From: Mucor racemosus
Lineage: Eukaryota > Mucoromycota > Mucoromycetes > Mucorales > Mucoraceae
Assembly (NCBI GenBank): GCA_027405735.1
Contig: JAPEHQ010000007.1
Location: forward strand, 2,709,083-2,773,082
Reading direction: 5' to 3'
Length of the DNA: 64,000 nucleotides
Part shown: one piece after another, positions 13,305 through 25,526 of the stretch
Position numbering within the stretch: the first letter of the stretch is position 1
Layout: every line of letters starts with the position of its first letter
Program-made: the position numbers and the translations under genes
The notes under the pieces: model-generated
The model's input: only the letters and a program-made list of their open reading frames with translations
What the model was told of the DNA's origin: nothing
Databases searched by the model: none

Positions 13305-14655
13305 CGTCTTATAAATACAGTTGGTTTTAATGAAACTTGACCATTGAGAAAAAAAAAAAAAAGTCAATAACATTACGACATTTTACTATACTATAATGAC
13401 AATGTTCTATCATTCTTAATTGCATCTGTATCTACAGTAAATATATGAAAAAGTATCATGGCAACCAATTGTAGCTGGGTTTGATTACTTTTGGTTCCTG
13501 GTTGTTATGGCGCTGCATTTCAATTGTATCGTTGTTTTGTTTCATTTAATCAAGTTATGCAGGATTTGAAAAGGCAGAAGCAAACTATAAAACAGAAAAA
13601 GGTCTTAATGTTCTTTTAATAGTAAAACAAAGAGAGAAAGAGAGAAAATACGGGGTCAATGGTAATATAGTTTGAAACATTAAAGTTGGTTTGTTTAAAT
13701 GTTGGAATTCTTGTAAATTTATGCTAATGGATTAAATTATTAAATCTTGAGCAGGATCTCTTTTTTCGAATTTATTCTCTTGTATTTATATTTATAATAA
13801 GAAATACAGCATTTTCATCTCAAATATTTCTACATGGAAAATGTTATGATTAAGTATAGATGATAATGTATATGTTGAATATTCAAATAAAGTTTAGTGT
13901 CCATGAATAATGCATTCGGAATGGGGGAAAATTCAAGTGTCATGTCTGTTTTTTTTCATTTCTTAAAACTATTTAAAGAAACGATCCTCGTTTAATTATC
14001 TCATCCATAGCTATGGTAATGTTTCTCCTTAAACAGCAGCATAAATCATCATTTAGAATAGAAAAACGCGATTCCAATATCATGATATACGCACGATATA
14101 GCATTTATTTATAAATACGCATATGTGTACATATTGCATTACAATAAAAGAAGAGGGAGTTTTTAATCTAAAAGATACAAAGCACATAAATTAAATCATA
14201 CAGCTAATATCATAATATAAATTCAAAACATTTTGAAACTTTTAAATGTTGTAATAATAAACCTTTTTTTGATACATTGTGCACCTTAAGAATATTTTGT
14301 GATAATAATACCCACTTTAAATATTTAGATATTACCGTGCAACACATAAAAGCGTAACATTGAATACATTTTTATAAAGACAAATGTCATTTTTACAGAA
14401 TATTGGGTCTACACAATACATAACGTGGTTCCTTTTTTTAACATGCATTATGAATTGTTGTTATAATGATAACAAATATCACGGCGCCTTTTTTCCCTTT
14501 TTTTCTCAAATAAACTTTAAACTAGCATCGTTATGTTAGTAGAGCGGCGAAAAAATCCTAAAGGCCGTGTGAGAGACGTTTAACAAAGTCAATGTTTTAC
14601 ACATTATTAAAAGGATGGAGGGCTTTTATACGTAAAGTTTCTTTTTATATATATA
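12821..14655. other. Upstream region of MedA-like gene, homopolymer-rich
   Basis: Long 5' region of the minus-strand MedA-like gene, ending at the left terminus of the mobile element. It holds a run of about 35 T at 13270-13304 and several shorter A/T runs. No coding gene is seen. A long promoter would suit a developmental regulator, but no specific sites can be claimed. Confidence 0.5.
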
Positions 14656-14657
14656 TA

Positions 14658-15196
14658 CAGTGCATCCATTCTCAAATGGAACATTTTTTGAACTTCATGG
14701 CACATTTTTCGAAAATAAAATGGAACATTCAACCAATTAAATTCAAACAAAATTTGAACTCAATTTGGAACACACTGTGAACCTCAATCTAAATACTTTT
14801 TGAAATTAAGATTGCTCGCATGTGTGAGGTTAAATTGCCCAAAAAAAGAGAGGCTTGATTGACCAAATGTATGAAGCTAATTTACCCAGCTTTCCAAAAA
14901 ATAAATCAACCACTTTTTGCAAATAAGTTTACCAATTTCTGGGCTGGGGGGAGGACATGTCTGAGGGAGGAGAGAAAAAATAGTACTCCAAATATGGTAA
15001 TTTTAAAAAAAGTTCAGCATTTCACCTGGCTTCGTTTCAGCATTTCATCTGGCCTCGTTTCAGCATTTCATCTGGCTTTTTTCTTAAAAAAATTATGGTT
15101 GTTATTTCTCGCGAAGAGGCAGTATGTTTATTTTATGCTGTACCATACAATCAGGAGAATGCAAATAAGTATACCAAGGTCATCGATGAAATGGAA
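14658..15196 (+). repeat. Left terminal inverted repeat
   Basis: Inverted partner of 16705-17245. Only scattered differences are visible, for example TACCATACAATCAGG against TGCCATACAATCAGG. It ends in the coding sequence KVIDEME shared by both internal ORFs. Confidence 0.88.
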
Positions 15197-15337
15197 GGTA
15201 TAACCATTTGCTACTGTGAAAATCCTAAGCACACATTTCTTTGCTCGCTAAAATCAATGGATCTTAATCGATCAGAATATAAACAATATCCTGCAATTTT
15301 GCAAGCAATCAAACAACCTTTTGAAGCGATAAAATAA
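15095..15337 (+). CDS. Short ORF starting inside left TIR, paralogue of exon 1 of the opposite gene
   Basis: Eighty residues from ATG 15095. The first 34 residues (MVVISREEAVCLFYAVPYNQ and onward) come from the inverted repeat and are therefore the same as the minus-strand gene's N-terminus. The sequence then leaves the repeat. The remaining 46 residues still resemble the other protein's next stretch (EGITICYCENPKHTFLC against EDVEICFTRNSKKPRLLC). This suggests a diverged duplicate of the first exon that now ends in its own stop. It may be a short stand-alone version, a decayed second gene or a by-product of repeat conversion. No known domain was recognised. Confidence 0.45.
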   Translation: MVVISREEAVCLFYAVPYNQENANKYTKVIDEMEGITICYCENPKHTFLCSLKSMDLNRSEYKQYPAILQAIKQPFEAIK

Positions 15338-15385
15338 TGCAAGATTTAATAAATAAAAAAATCTTTTAAATGTAGAACAAATTAA

Positions 15386-16808
15386 CTAAATCAGATTGGG
15401 AGTGGGAGGGGGCAACATCTTCGAGCGATAGAACAAATTTTCTCTGCCATCGAATTTAAACAAAGATTTTTTTTCAATGATTTCGTCCTCGCATTCTAAT
15501 ATATGTACTTGATTATCATGCACTATTGTATCTATGATAATTTTTTTTAAATTGGAGTGCTCACTAAAACCAAAGTTAGCTAATTGTTTTGCTTAGAAAG
15601 TAATATGTCACATACCGAATAAAAAATTCCAAATCGTTCATGTTTGTAGTCAAACCCGCAGAATCAATAATCGCTAAACACGCTTTATCCACCTTTGCTA
15701 AGTCCTTTATTAAGTCTACAAACAAAAAGTCAGTATTAAATGCAAAATTGTACTCTATAGTATTTTATATAAGATATTGAATACCTTGAGCGTCACCAGC
15801 CACGTCTGATAATTCATTCATTATATTACCCTTCTTCAAATCTCTTCTGTGCATGGGAGTCTTAGAGTTACAGCTGACTGTAACGTAAACATTTTCTACC
15901 AAAGACCTTTTTTGTAATCCAACTATCATTGATTGAAGCGATTCGACTACATTAGCATTACCCCCCGTCGTTTTCGACTTGCGGCAATAACCTAATATAC
16001 GGTATCCTTCTTGTTTTAAGTTCGTGATATATTGTTGGTATCTTTCAGGTAATTTGATAATATCTTCCAATAAAACATCTACAATGCAATAATTATTAAT
16101 ACTGTAATAGTGATAATAATAAACACATTAATTGCCTTTATAGCTATCCTTTAATACGTATACGCCTCGCAGTGATGACCTTGTCGCTGAATTTTCATGT
16201 TTTCTCTTCACCTTTGCTTCCAAAAACTTCAACTTCTGTGAGGAACACCATGTAACAAATTTGCTGAAAGATTGGCCTTGAAAAATCAAACAGTAACGCT
16301 GCATCTCTGACATAATACTATTGCTTGATAAAAATCTATATTCATATGATATGGATTTAGGGTCAATTGGTAGATACGCAATATTTATAAACTGTTTTAG
16401 TTGCTGTGAAGATTCTATGAAAATGATAAGGTCAGTTATTGGAAGTGAAAAAATATTTTACTGTGAACAAGTACCAAGCATTATATTATAATCTGCATTA
16501 ATAACTTCATTTACTTCTATATCCGCTTCTTCATTATTATTATCTGTATTAACAACTTCATCTACTTCTCTATCCGCTTCTTCGTTATTTTCAATTGTTC
16601 CGTTTGAAGATGAATATAAGTGAATGTCGAACCAATTTGCGTAAATAATTCTTGTACATAAAAGCCTTGGTTTTTTAGAATTCCTTGTAAAACATATTTC
16701 TACATCTTCCATTTCATCGATGACCTTGGTATACTTATTTACATTCTCCTGATTGTATGGCACAGCATAAAATAAACATACTGCCTCTTCGCGAGAAATA
16801 ACAACCAT
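15386..16808 (-). CDS. Serine-recombinase-like protein of a mobile element
   Basis: Five exons: 16808-16475, 16414-16136, 16078-15785, 15715-15616 and 15563-15386. The phases agree throughout and give 394 residues. Introns are 52-69 nt. The second uses a GC donor (AAAG|GCAATT) and the first a weak GTACTT donor. The N-terminal ~110 residues, partly from the TIR, are of unknown type and end in an acidic Glu/Asp/Val repeat. Residues 230-380 resemble a resolvase catalytic domain: GYCRKS (Tyr235, Arg237, Ser239) matches the Y-x-R-x-S active site, SCNSKTPMHRRDL matches the SG...R..L segment, and LAIIDSAGL aligns with the usual LDRLGR but lacks those arginines. Function is inferred: a recombinase, a domesticated derivative or an inactive relative. 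No C-terminal helix-turn-helix was seen. Confidence 0.68.
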
Positions 16809-17245
16809 AATTTTTTTAAGAAAAAAGCCAGATGAAATGCTGAAACGAGGCCAGATGAAATGCTGAAACGAAGCCAGGTGAAATGCTGAACTTTTTTTAA
16901 AATTACCATATTTGGAGTACTATTTTTTCTCTCCTCCCTCAGACATGTCCTCCCCCCAGCCCAGAAATTGGTAAACTTATTTGCAAAAAGTGGTTGATTT
17001 ATTTTTTGGAAAGCTGGGTAAATTAGCTTCATACATTTGGTCAATCAAGCCTCTCTTTTTTTGGGCAATTTAACCTCACACATGCGAGCAATCTTAATTT
17101 CAAAAAGTATTTAGATTGAGGTTCACAGTGTGTTCCAAATTGAGTTCAAATTTTGTTTGAATTTAATTGGTTGAATGTTCCATTTTATTTTCGAAAAATG
17201 TGCCATGAAGTTCAAAAAATGTTCCATTTGAGAATGGATGCACTG
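16705..17245 (-). repeat. Right terminal inverted repeat
   Basis: Inverted copy of the left repeat. It holds the promoter, the start codon and the first ~34 codons of the serine-recombinase-like gene, and its outer end is GGATGCACTG|TA. Confidence 0.88.
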
Positions 17246-17389
17246 TATTTTATAATAAAAATCAAATAGATTTTGTATGAAGCTTAATTTTGTGTGTGTG
17301 AGAGAGTGCGTATGTGTATAAAAAAGGGAATTTATAAACGGTATCATAAAGAAAAAAGAAGACATAAAATATACGGTTGGTTTACAAGC

Positions 17390-19793
17390 TTACATAAAAT
17401 TATTGAAATTAATGTGACCCATCAAGTCTATTTTGGTGTTGCTGTGGAGGTTATTGGTATCATGATTATCACTGTTATCGTTATTATTGTTATTGCTATT
17501 AGTATTGCTATGCACAATCAATGGTGTATTAGATGAAGATGTTGATGAGGGTAACGCTGACTTTAATTTTGTACTGTCTGTTGCTGTGGTTGTGGTTGAT
17601 TGATTTGTGTTACTGCCGGCAGTAACCATCCCATTATTACTATTGCTATTAGATGGTTCTATGCCAGTTGATAATGAATCACGATGATGTGTTTGATATG
17701 GTAACCAATTATTAGAAGATGTTGATGGTGTTGATGGTGAAGATAAAATTTCACTTTTAATTACAATCATCTTATTATTATTAGAATTATCTATATTATT
17801 GTTGTTGTTTGTATTGCCCGTTGATGGGGAAGAAGAAGTAGAGTTTTCATGGAAGTAAAAATTGTTTGGCCTTGGTGTTGTCAATATTGCACAATTATTG
17901 GTATTGGGTTTGTTGATGTTTTGCATTTGATACATTGAACGATGATTGGCTGTTACAAGACGAGGTGTATTTACTGGCGAATTTTGATTTATTTGTCGTT
18001 GCTGCTGTTGGATGTTATAGTTTGCATTATTGAATGGCGAAGGCGAGGTTGAAGACGAGTTGGGTATAGTTGTACACACCGTGCTCATGTAACCACCTGC
18101 CGCTGGTTGTTGGATTGTACCATGTTTCACAGAGTACTTCGTAATACCAAGTGCACCTTCTAATTGTTGAATACGTATTTGTTGTTCATCGATTTGAATC
18201 TGAGCAGTGCTTAACTGTTCTTTAAAATAAGCATGCATCTTTTCATAGTGTTGTTTCATGTGATATAACTGTAATCGGAGTTCCTGATCGCGCATCAAGG
18301 GTTGATGGAGCTGCTGTTGGTGTTGTTGCTGCTCAAAATGATGATGATGTTGCTGCTGATGCTGCATATCAACAACTAAGCCATTATCTATTATTTTGTC
18401 ATCGGCATTATCCGATGGAAGATCATCTTGCTGCAAAAGAGTAGCAGTGTTATTATTATTGTGTGCCAATGGCGGAGTGGCCATGGAATGATAATCATTG
18501 GCTGTTGCCATGCTAATATTTGTATCTACTACCAAAGGCATTGTATGATTTACTAATCTAGGTGAATTTATCGATATTGCAGTTGTCGTTGTTGTTGTCA
18601 TGGTAACCGGCTCTGAAAAATCCAGTTGTAATTGAGATGATGTTGGATTATAATCGATAGGTTGCATGGATTGAGTTACGGACGAGGCCGAAGAAGAACG
18701 ACGACCATCACGTTGATCGTTATTTACTAATAAAATCATATTTTCTTGATTTTCTTCATCAATTTCAGATTCATCAGCTGAACCCAAGTTCAAAATAGTT
18801 TTAGGATCTTCATCACTGGAAGGTTTAGTTTTCCTTTTCCTTGAATAACGAGTTGCTTTTCTTCGAATTAAATGAAATAAATCACGACGACCTGGCCTAA
18901 AGCATGGGTGATACCACCGACAAGATTCCTTATCTTTTGTATCTTTAGACTTTCTTGCATCTGTATCTCTTTGGAAACCATAGATCTTTTTTATATGAAT
19001 AAAGTGTTAAATTGTTTATAAGTTTAATTGCTTCAAAAGCTTACATTAAGTTGGCGTACAAAGGATGGAAATTTACAATGCTTGAAAAGACGCGGCAAAA
19101 CAAATTCGGTGAATTCTAAAACATTGTTAAACACTGCTTTCTTTCTAGTTTTATTTTAACATGTATAAATTACCTGGTATACAATCTATAATAAACATAT
19201 CTTTTCCATCATGTTGGCACCATCTTGCATATTTTTGATTGCTATCTGCAGACTGAAGACATCTAAGATCGAATAGGTTAAAAATCAAATCATAATATTA
19301 TGAAAAAAAAAATAAAAAAAAAAGGGGAGATGAAAGAAAAAAAGGGGTAAAAAATTAAAAAAAAAAAAAAGAATTGTACATACTGATAAAGCTTCGACAC
19401 AAAACCAGCAATACCACGTTCTGAATGAGGTGTTTGTTGTTGTATTTGATGGTGTTGAATAGGTTGATTTTGCTGATAATCACTGTTTGAAAGAGAGGAA
19501 TGGTGATGATGACGGTGATGATGAAGTTGAGGCTGATTCCATGGGTCATGAATTGAGTGAGGTGGGCGAGTACTCAACAAAATCATGGAAGAACGTGAAT
19601 CGTCTTCTTCTGCATTTGAGGAATTACCATCAAACATGATTGAAGAAATATCAGATCTTTCATTAAACATTGGATACGTTCTATAATTGGTATTTTGATT
19701 AGCTACATTAGAAGATTGATCCTGCTGTTGTGGATGATGTCTAAAATGATTTGTGGAGTCTGTATATTGGGATTGATGTAGTGGATAATCCAT
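17390..19793 (-). CDS. HSF-type DNA-binding transcription factor
   Basis: Four exons: 19793-19384, 19262-19174, 19115-19045 and 18985-17390, giving 721 residues with phase-consistent introns. The HSF-type winged-helix domain spans about residues 124-233 across all four exons: GIAGFVSKLYQCLQ, then RWCQHDGKDMFII, then FTEFVLPRLFKHCKFPSFVR, then QLNIYGFQRD and RWYHPCFRPGRRDLFHLIRR. A heptad-rich segment (about 419-467, LMRDQELRLQLYHMKQHYEK onward) probably forms the oligomerising coiled coil. Flanks are Asn/Gln/Ser/His-rich. Basic residues after the domain (RYSRKRKTK) may be a nuclear signal. It could be Hsf1-, Skn7- or Sfl1-like; no receiver domain is present, which argues against Skn7. Intron 1 and the leader carry A- and GA-rich low-complexity tracts. 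Confidence 0.93.
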
Positions 19794-19879
19794 TATTATT
19801 TGTTATACACACACACACAAAGAAGGGGGGGGGAGTCAAAGGGTTGGGGGATTAGAAAGATTAAATCGAGAAAAAAAAA

Positions 19880-19918
<39 letters not shown>

Positions 19919-22236
19919 ATCGCTCAACATATTCCTTTTTACCATAGTTTCAATCCAAACGAAAACACAAGGTGACGTGCGTTTATTGTAATAATACTAA
20001 CAAACGATATATTTTTCCCACTCATTTTCATCCCTTTTTGCGTTACATTGCAAATCAATTAAGTTTCTTGCAAAAATAAGAGCATGCCTTTGATTACTCT
20101 TTTATATATAGTGGTTTGAACTTGATGTTAGTACGACATGGTAGGTGCGCACATTATAATTTATACATTGTCGTTGAGAAAAAATAGGGGGTTGCAATGA
20201 TTTTGTTGCCTTTTTTCGTCCGTCTTTTGCCCAAATGTGCGCTATAATGCCTTTTTTGGGAATTGAACATTCAAATCTTTCAGGGCAAAATTGACATTTT
20301 CATTATACAATTTACAAATAAGCTATACAGAATTTTATTTGTTTATTTAGATCTTGATTTACAAAGAATGTAAAGAATTAAAGTATATGTATATCTTTTT
20401 TTATACCGATACGGCATATAAATCATTGTGCGCGCTAATATACTAAATCCCGTTATTGCATGCAAATAATCAGAAACATCTTTTTTTTTTGTTTTTTACC
20501 ATCAAACAATTAAATTGAAATAACAATGCACATCATAAAACTGAAGAATTCAGAAGGTTTTAATTCCTCTAAAAGCGTGCAATACGATGTACGTCCCTTG
20601 TAAAAACTCGAAAAAAGAAAAGTTGCATGATGTACCACACGCATAATAATTCCCCTCGATTATCAAGGAATTCTTAGTAAAGAATGGATCATGATTTCTG
20701 CAATAAATTTACATGTGCCAATTTAAAAAAACTAGATTCTGCATATTCAGGAAATAAAATGATTTAAATATAATTGCATTGATTTAACTAAAAGTAATCT
20801 CAAATGGCATCATTTGCCCATTCACAAAAAAAAAAATATTGCCTTTCAGGTGTATAAACAAATATCTAAAGAAGCTTCTAACCTTAAAATAGCCTTTATT
20901 TCTTTGAAGAGAATATTATATACTACCCACAATACTATAATTACTACATCATTACCAAAATATGCACCCTTTCTTCATATTTGACAGAATTAGACACTCA
21001 AAAACAGGACAAATTAATTTTAAATCCCGACTTCTGGCAAAGCATTCTGAAAATCAAAAAATGTCAAATTTGAATTTTTCAATCAAATTTCTCTATATTT
21101 CTCAAAATATTTCATACAAAGTATGTAAAGCATATTAATTAATATGGTCATTAATTTTTCTTGCGGTTTTATTGATGTAAATTACAAAAATATTTTGCAC
21201 TAAATATTTTGAGAAATCATCAGAAATTCAAAAATACGTTTTTCGAACAAAAGTCTGTTTTCTCAATAACTAATTTGCAATTAAACAATTTCAAAGTATG
21301 CCAGTATTTGATATAAACATTTTCGACTTATAAATACCATAGTAAAAAATCCCGTTTTTGGGGAGAAAATTCGCATTGAATGATTTTCATCGATTTGGAC
21401 GCATGATTGTAAGGGTTGATGGTCGATTTTCATCATGTTTTTCATGTCCAAGAAAATCCAAACCAATACACTGGGAAGTAAGTATGGGATGTGAAAAATG
21501 GTTTGAGGGTGTTCTGAGCTTGTGAAACAGCCAAAAATCGTTAAAATTTGCCCATACAAATTTGCTGATCCTGAGTGATTTAAGCAATAAATCTTTGGTT
21601 TGCGGTAGCATACTTGTATGAAATGAATGAAGTAATTGCTTGCTACTGATTGCCGAAGCCAATATATATATATCTATGTTGTATTTGCATTTGTAGTTGA
21701 CTTTGAATTGGTTACTAATGAGCCAATGGTATCTGCTACCAAAGTAAAGAATAGTATAATTTCAAGTTTTAAGGTATTCTTTAGCCACATAACTTGAATA
21801 TAAGACAAGGTTAACGATGTTTGAGATTACTCTTGTAAATTTATACTTGCTTCAGGAATTTTTTGTAGAGAGAAAAAAGTGATAATAATTTACGTATTTT
21901 CAGTTCTAAATGTTTTTAAAATGAGACGTTTTTATCAGATTATGTGGTATAAATGGGCTTCCATGCACCATTACTTTATTGTTTTCTATTGCAATACATT
22001 AATTTTTGGTTTCTTATGTTGAATTCAACTTTTACATATTGTGGTTTTCTATTTCTGGCAGCATTTTCATTGATTTATCAATAAACCGATGACCATCTTG
22101 ATATTTTCATGAATCTTATTACCCAATTGGATGTGAGCAACAAATTTATTGAGTGCAAAACAAATTGCAGCAGAGGAAAAATATTTTCTTTTCTCTTCTA
22201 CTACCTTCTACTGTTGAATAGAAATTATATAACAAT
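19794..22236. other. Intergenic upstream of HSF-type gene and SRP54
   Basis: Divergent promoter region of about 2.4 kb. The HSF side carries (CA)n, G-rich and (GA)n tracts (about 19804-19917), which would lie in its leader. A stretch at about 21280-21660 is open in two minus frames but without any recognisable domain, and looks like decayed repeat DNA. No RNA gene was recognised. Confidence 0.5.
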
Positions 22237-24086
<1,850 letters not shown>

Positions 24087-24188
24087 CAATAATCAAAAAA
24101 ATTTACAAATATATAATAAACATCTTTTCTGTATAAATTTTCTTTTAAACATGTAATATTGTATTTTTTATTATTTCTAAGTTTACTG

Positions 24189-25526
24189 TTAAAGATCGCC
24201 AATGTATCTCCATGAATGATCATCAAAAGTATTGACAAATTTGTTGTTACTATAAATTGTGATAAAATTCTTTAAATCACCAAATAATTCTGCAGAGGAT
24301 AATTTTTCAAAATATTTAGGTGTCCAAGTTTCTTCATCGCCACGCTCTTTACGAATAGCCCTTTGTTCATTCTCAATCTTAATTTTTTCAGTAGATGCTG
24401 TAGCATAATCTCCAGCTTTAATTGCTTCAGAGACTTTTTGCCAAATCTTTTGTGATTCCAAACCGGTTTGTTCAGAAATTGGCTTAACAAGAACAGGAGG
24501 TCTGGTATTTTCTTTAACATCGAGAAAAGCCTCAGCAGTTTGCGCATCTTTTTTGATTGTCGATTTACCTGACCATTGACCTTCAATAATAGTTGGCGTC
24601 TTCAATTGTGATATATGGCGAACACTTGCTTTAAAACGATGAACTTTTCCATAAATCCAACCTTTTGTTGTATATTCAATTGCAGCATGAAACCCCGTGG
24701 AAGATTGAATATAGGATGTACCAAATAATTCAACATAAGGAGCTATCAAATTGTATTAATTTTTGCCTTTTATATAATGATCTTATTGTAAATCCCTATA
24801 AAACTTACCAGCATACCAAATACCCTGTACTGAAATAGAAGGCAGTGAAAAAAGATATTTTTCGCCATGCTGCCTCATTTCAAGCATACAATAACCAATT
24901 TGATCTACTAGCATTCGTGTACCAGAAAATCGAGTCTTTTGCGCATCATTGACAGTAATAGATACACCTGAGATCTTATTTTCAATTATAAAAGCAGATA
25001 CAGGAGGATGATGAGAGACCTGTTCGCAAATGGCTCGGGTACCATTCTCCCAACTACAGAAAAATTGCTCTCCGAGAATTGGGTTGAATGGTTTCTTTTC
25101 CCATTCACCTGCAGGTATACGACTAGCAAAAGAGCCATTCAAAGCGGTAATAAACCATTTTATAACATTATAAAAGCGTTCCTCTTCAGTTGTACCTTTA
25201 CCAGCTTCAGCCAACTAAATATTCTATTACTCAACTGTATCATTAGATTATTGTTTGATATGAAACACTTACATAATCAGGTTGATCAGCCCAATACGAA
25301 CTGTGATATATCAGGTAAAAAGAAAGAATTTAATGTGATTTGATTGCTGCCATTTACATTAATCATTCACTTACGAGTATTCTAATAAACTTTCTGGAGC
25401 CAAAAAGAAACTTGGACATGTCAACTGTGATAAATCGCCAGTAAATGAAGATAATGTCTTTAGAAAAGAGTTGAAATTTGATTTTTGATCAGCTGGAATA
25501 GATTCAAGTCTGTTGGTTTCTGCCAT
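24189..25526 (-). CDS. Oxysterol-binding protein, Osh4/Kes1-type
   Basis: Lipid-transfer protein that exchanges sterol and PI4P between membranes. Four exons: 25526-25375, 25300-25273, 25214-24809 and 24742-24189, giving 379 residues; exon 2 is only 28 nt (SYWADQPDY region). Seen: a lid-like N-terminus, YWADQP followed by an AEAGKG linker, NPILGEQF, and the family signature EQVSHHPP at residues 124-131. The KGWIYGKVHRFKA region and the late ERGDEETWTPKYFEK block follow. No PH domain, ankyrin repeats or FFAT motif are present, so it is the short soluble type. The length is slightly below yeast Kes1. The late H-rich and W/K residues that line the lipid tunnel in the family appear intact. Confidence 0.95.

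Larger units (their letters stand above)
14658..17245. mobile_element. 2.6-kb element with ~540-bp terminal inverted repeats and TA target duplication
   Basis: Both ends begin CAGTGCATCC reading inward and are flanked by TA, the pattern of Tc1/mariner-superfamily insertions. The inverted repeats cover about 14658-15196 and 16705-17245 and are nearly identical. Each contains three tandem 22-23-bp units (15012-15079 on the left) and ends inward with the same ATG and about 34 codons. The core holds a five-exon minus-strand gene (15386-16808) and a short plus-strand ORF (15095-15337). No Tc1/mariner DDE transposase is visible, so mobility is either supplied in trans or due to the encoded recombinase-like protein. 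The TA on the left lies in a (TA)n run, so its exact border is ambiguous by a few bases. The right end is 144 bp from the HSF-type gene's stop codon. Confidence 0.85.

Noticed and set aside
14658..17245. Interpreting the inverted repeat as an assembly palindrome
   Set aside because: The two arms differ at scattered bases, the inner parts are unrelated, and both outer ends stop at the same CAGTG/TA boundary, which fits transposition rather than an assembly fold.
21281..21662. Two overlapping minus-strand ORFs of about 90 codons
   Set aside because: No recognisable family and no consistent extension by splicing; likely decayed repeat or chance.
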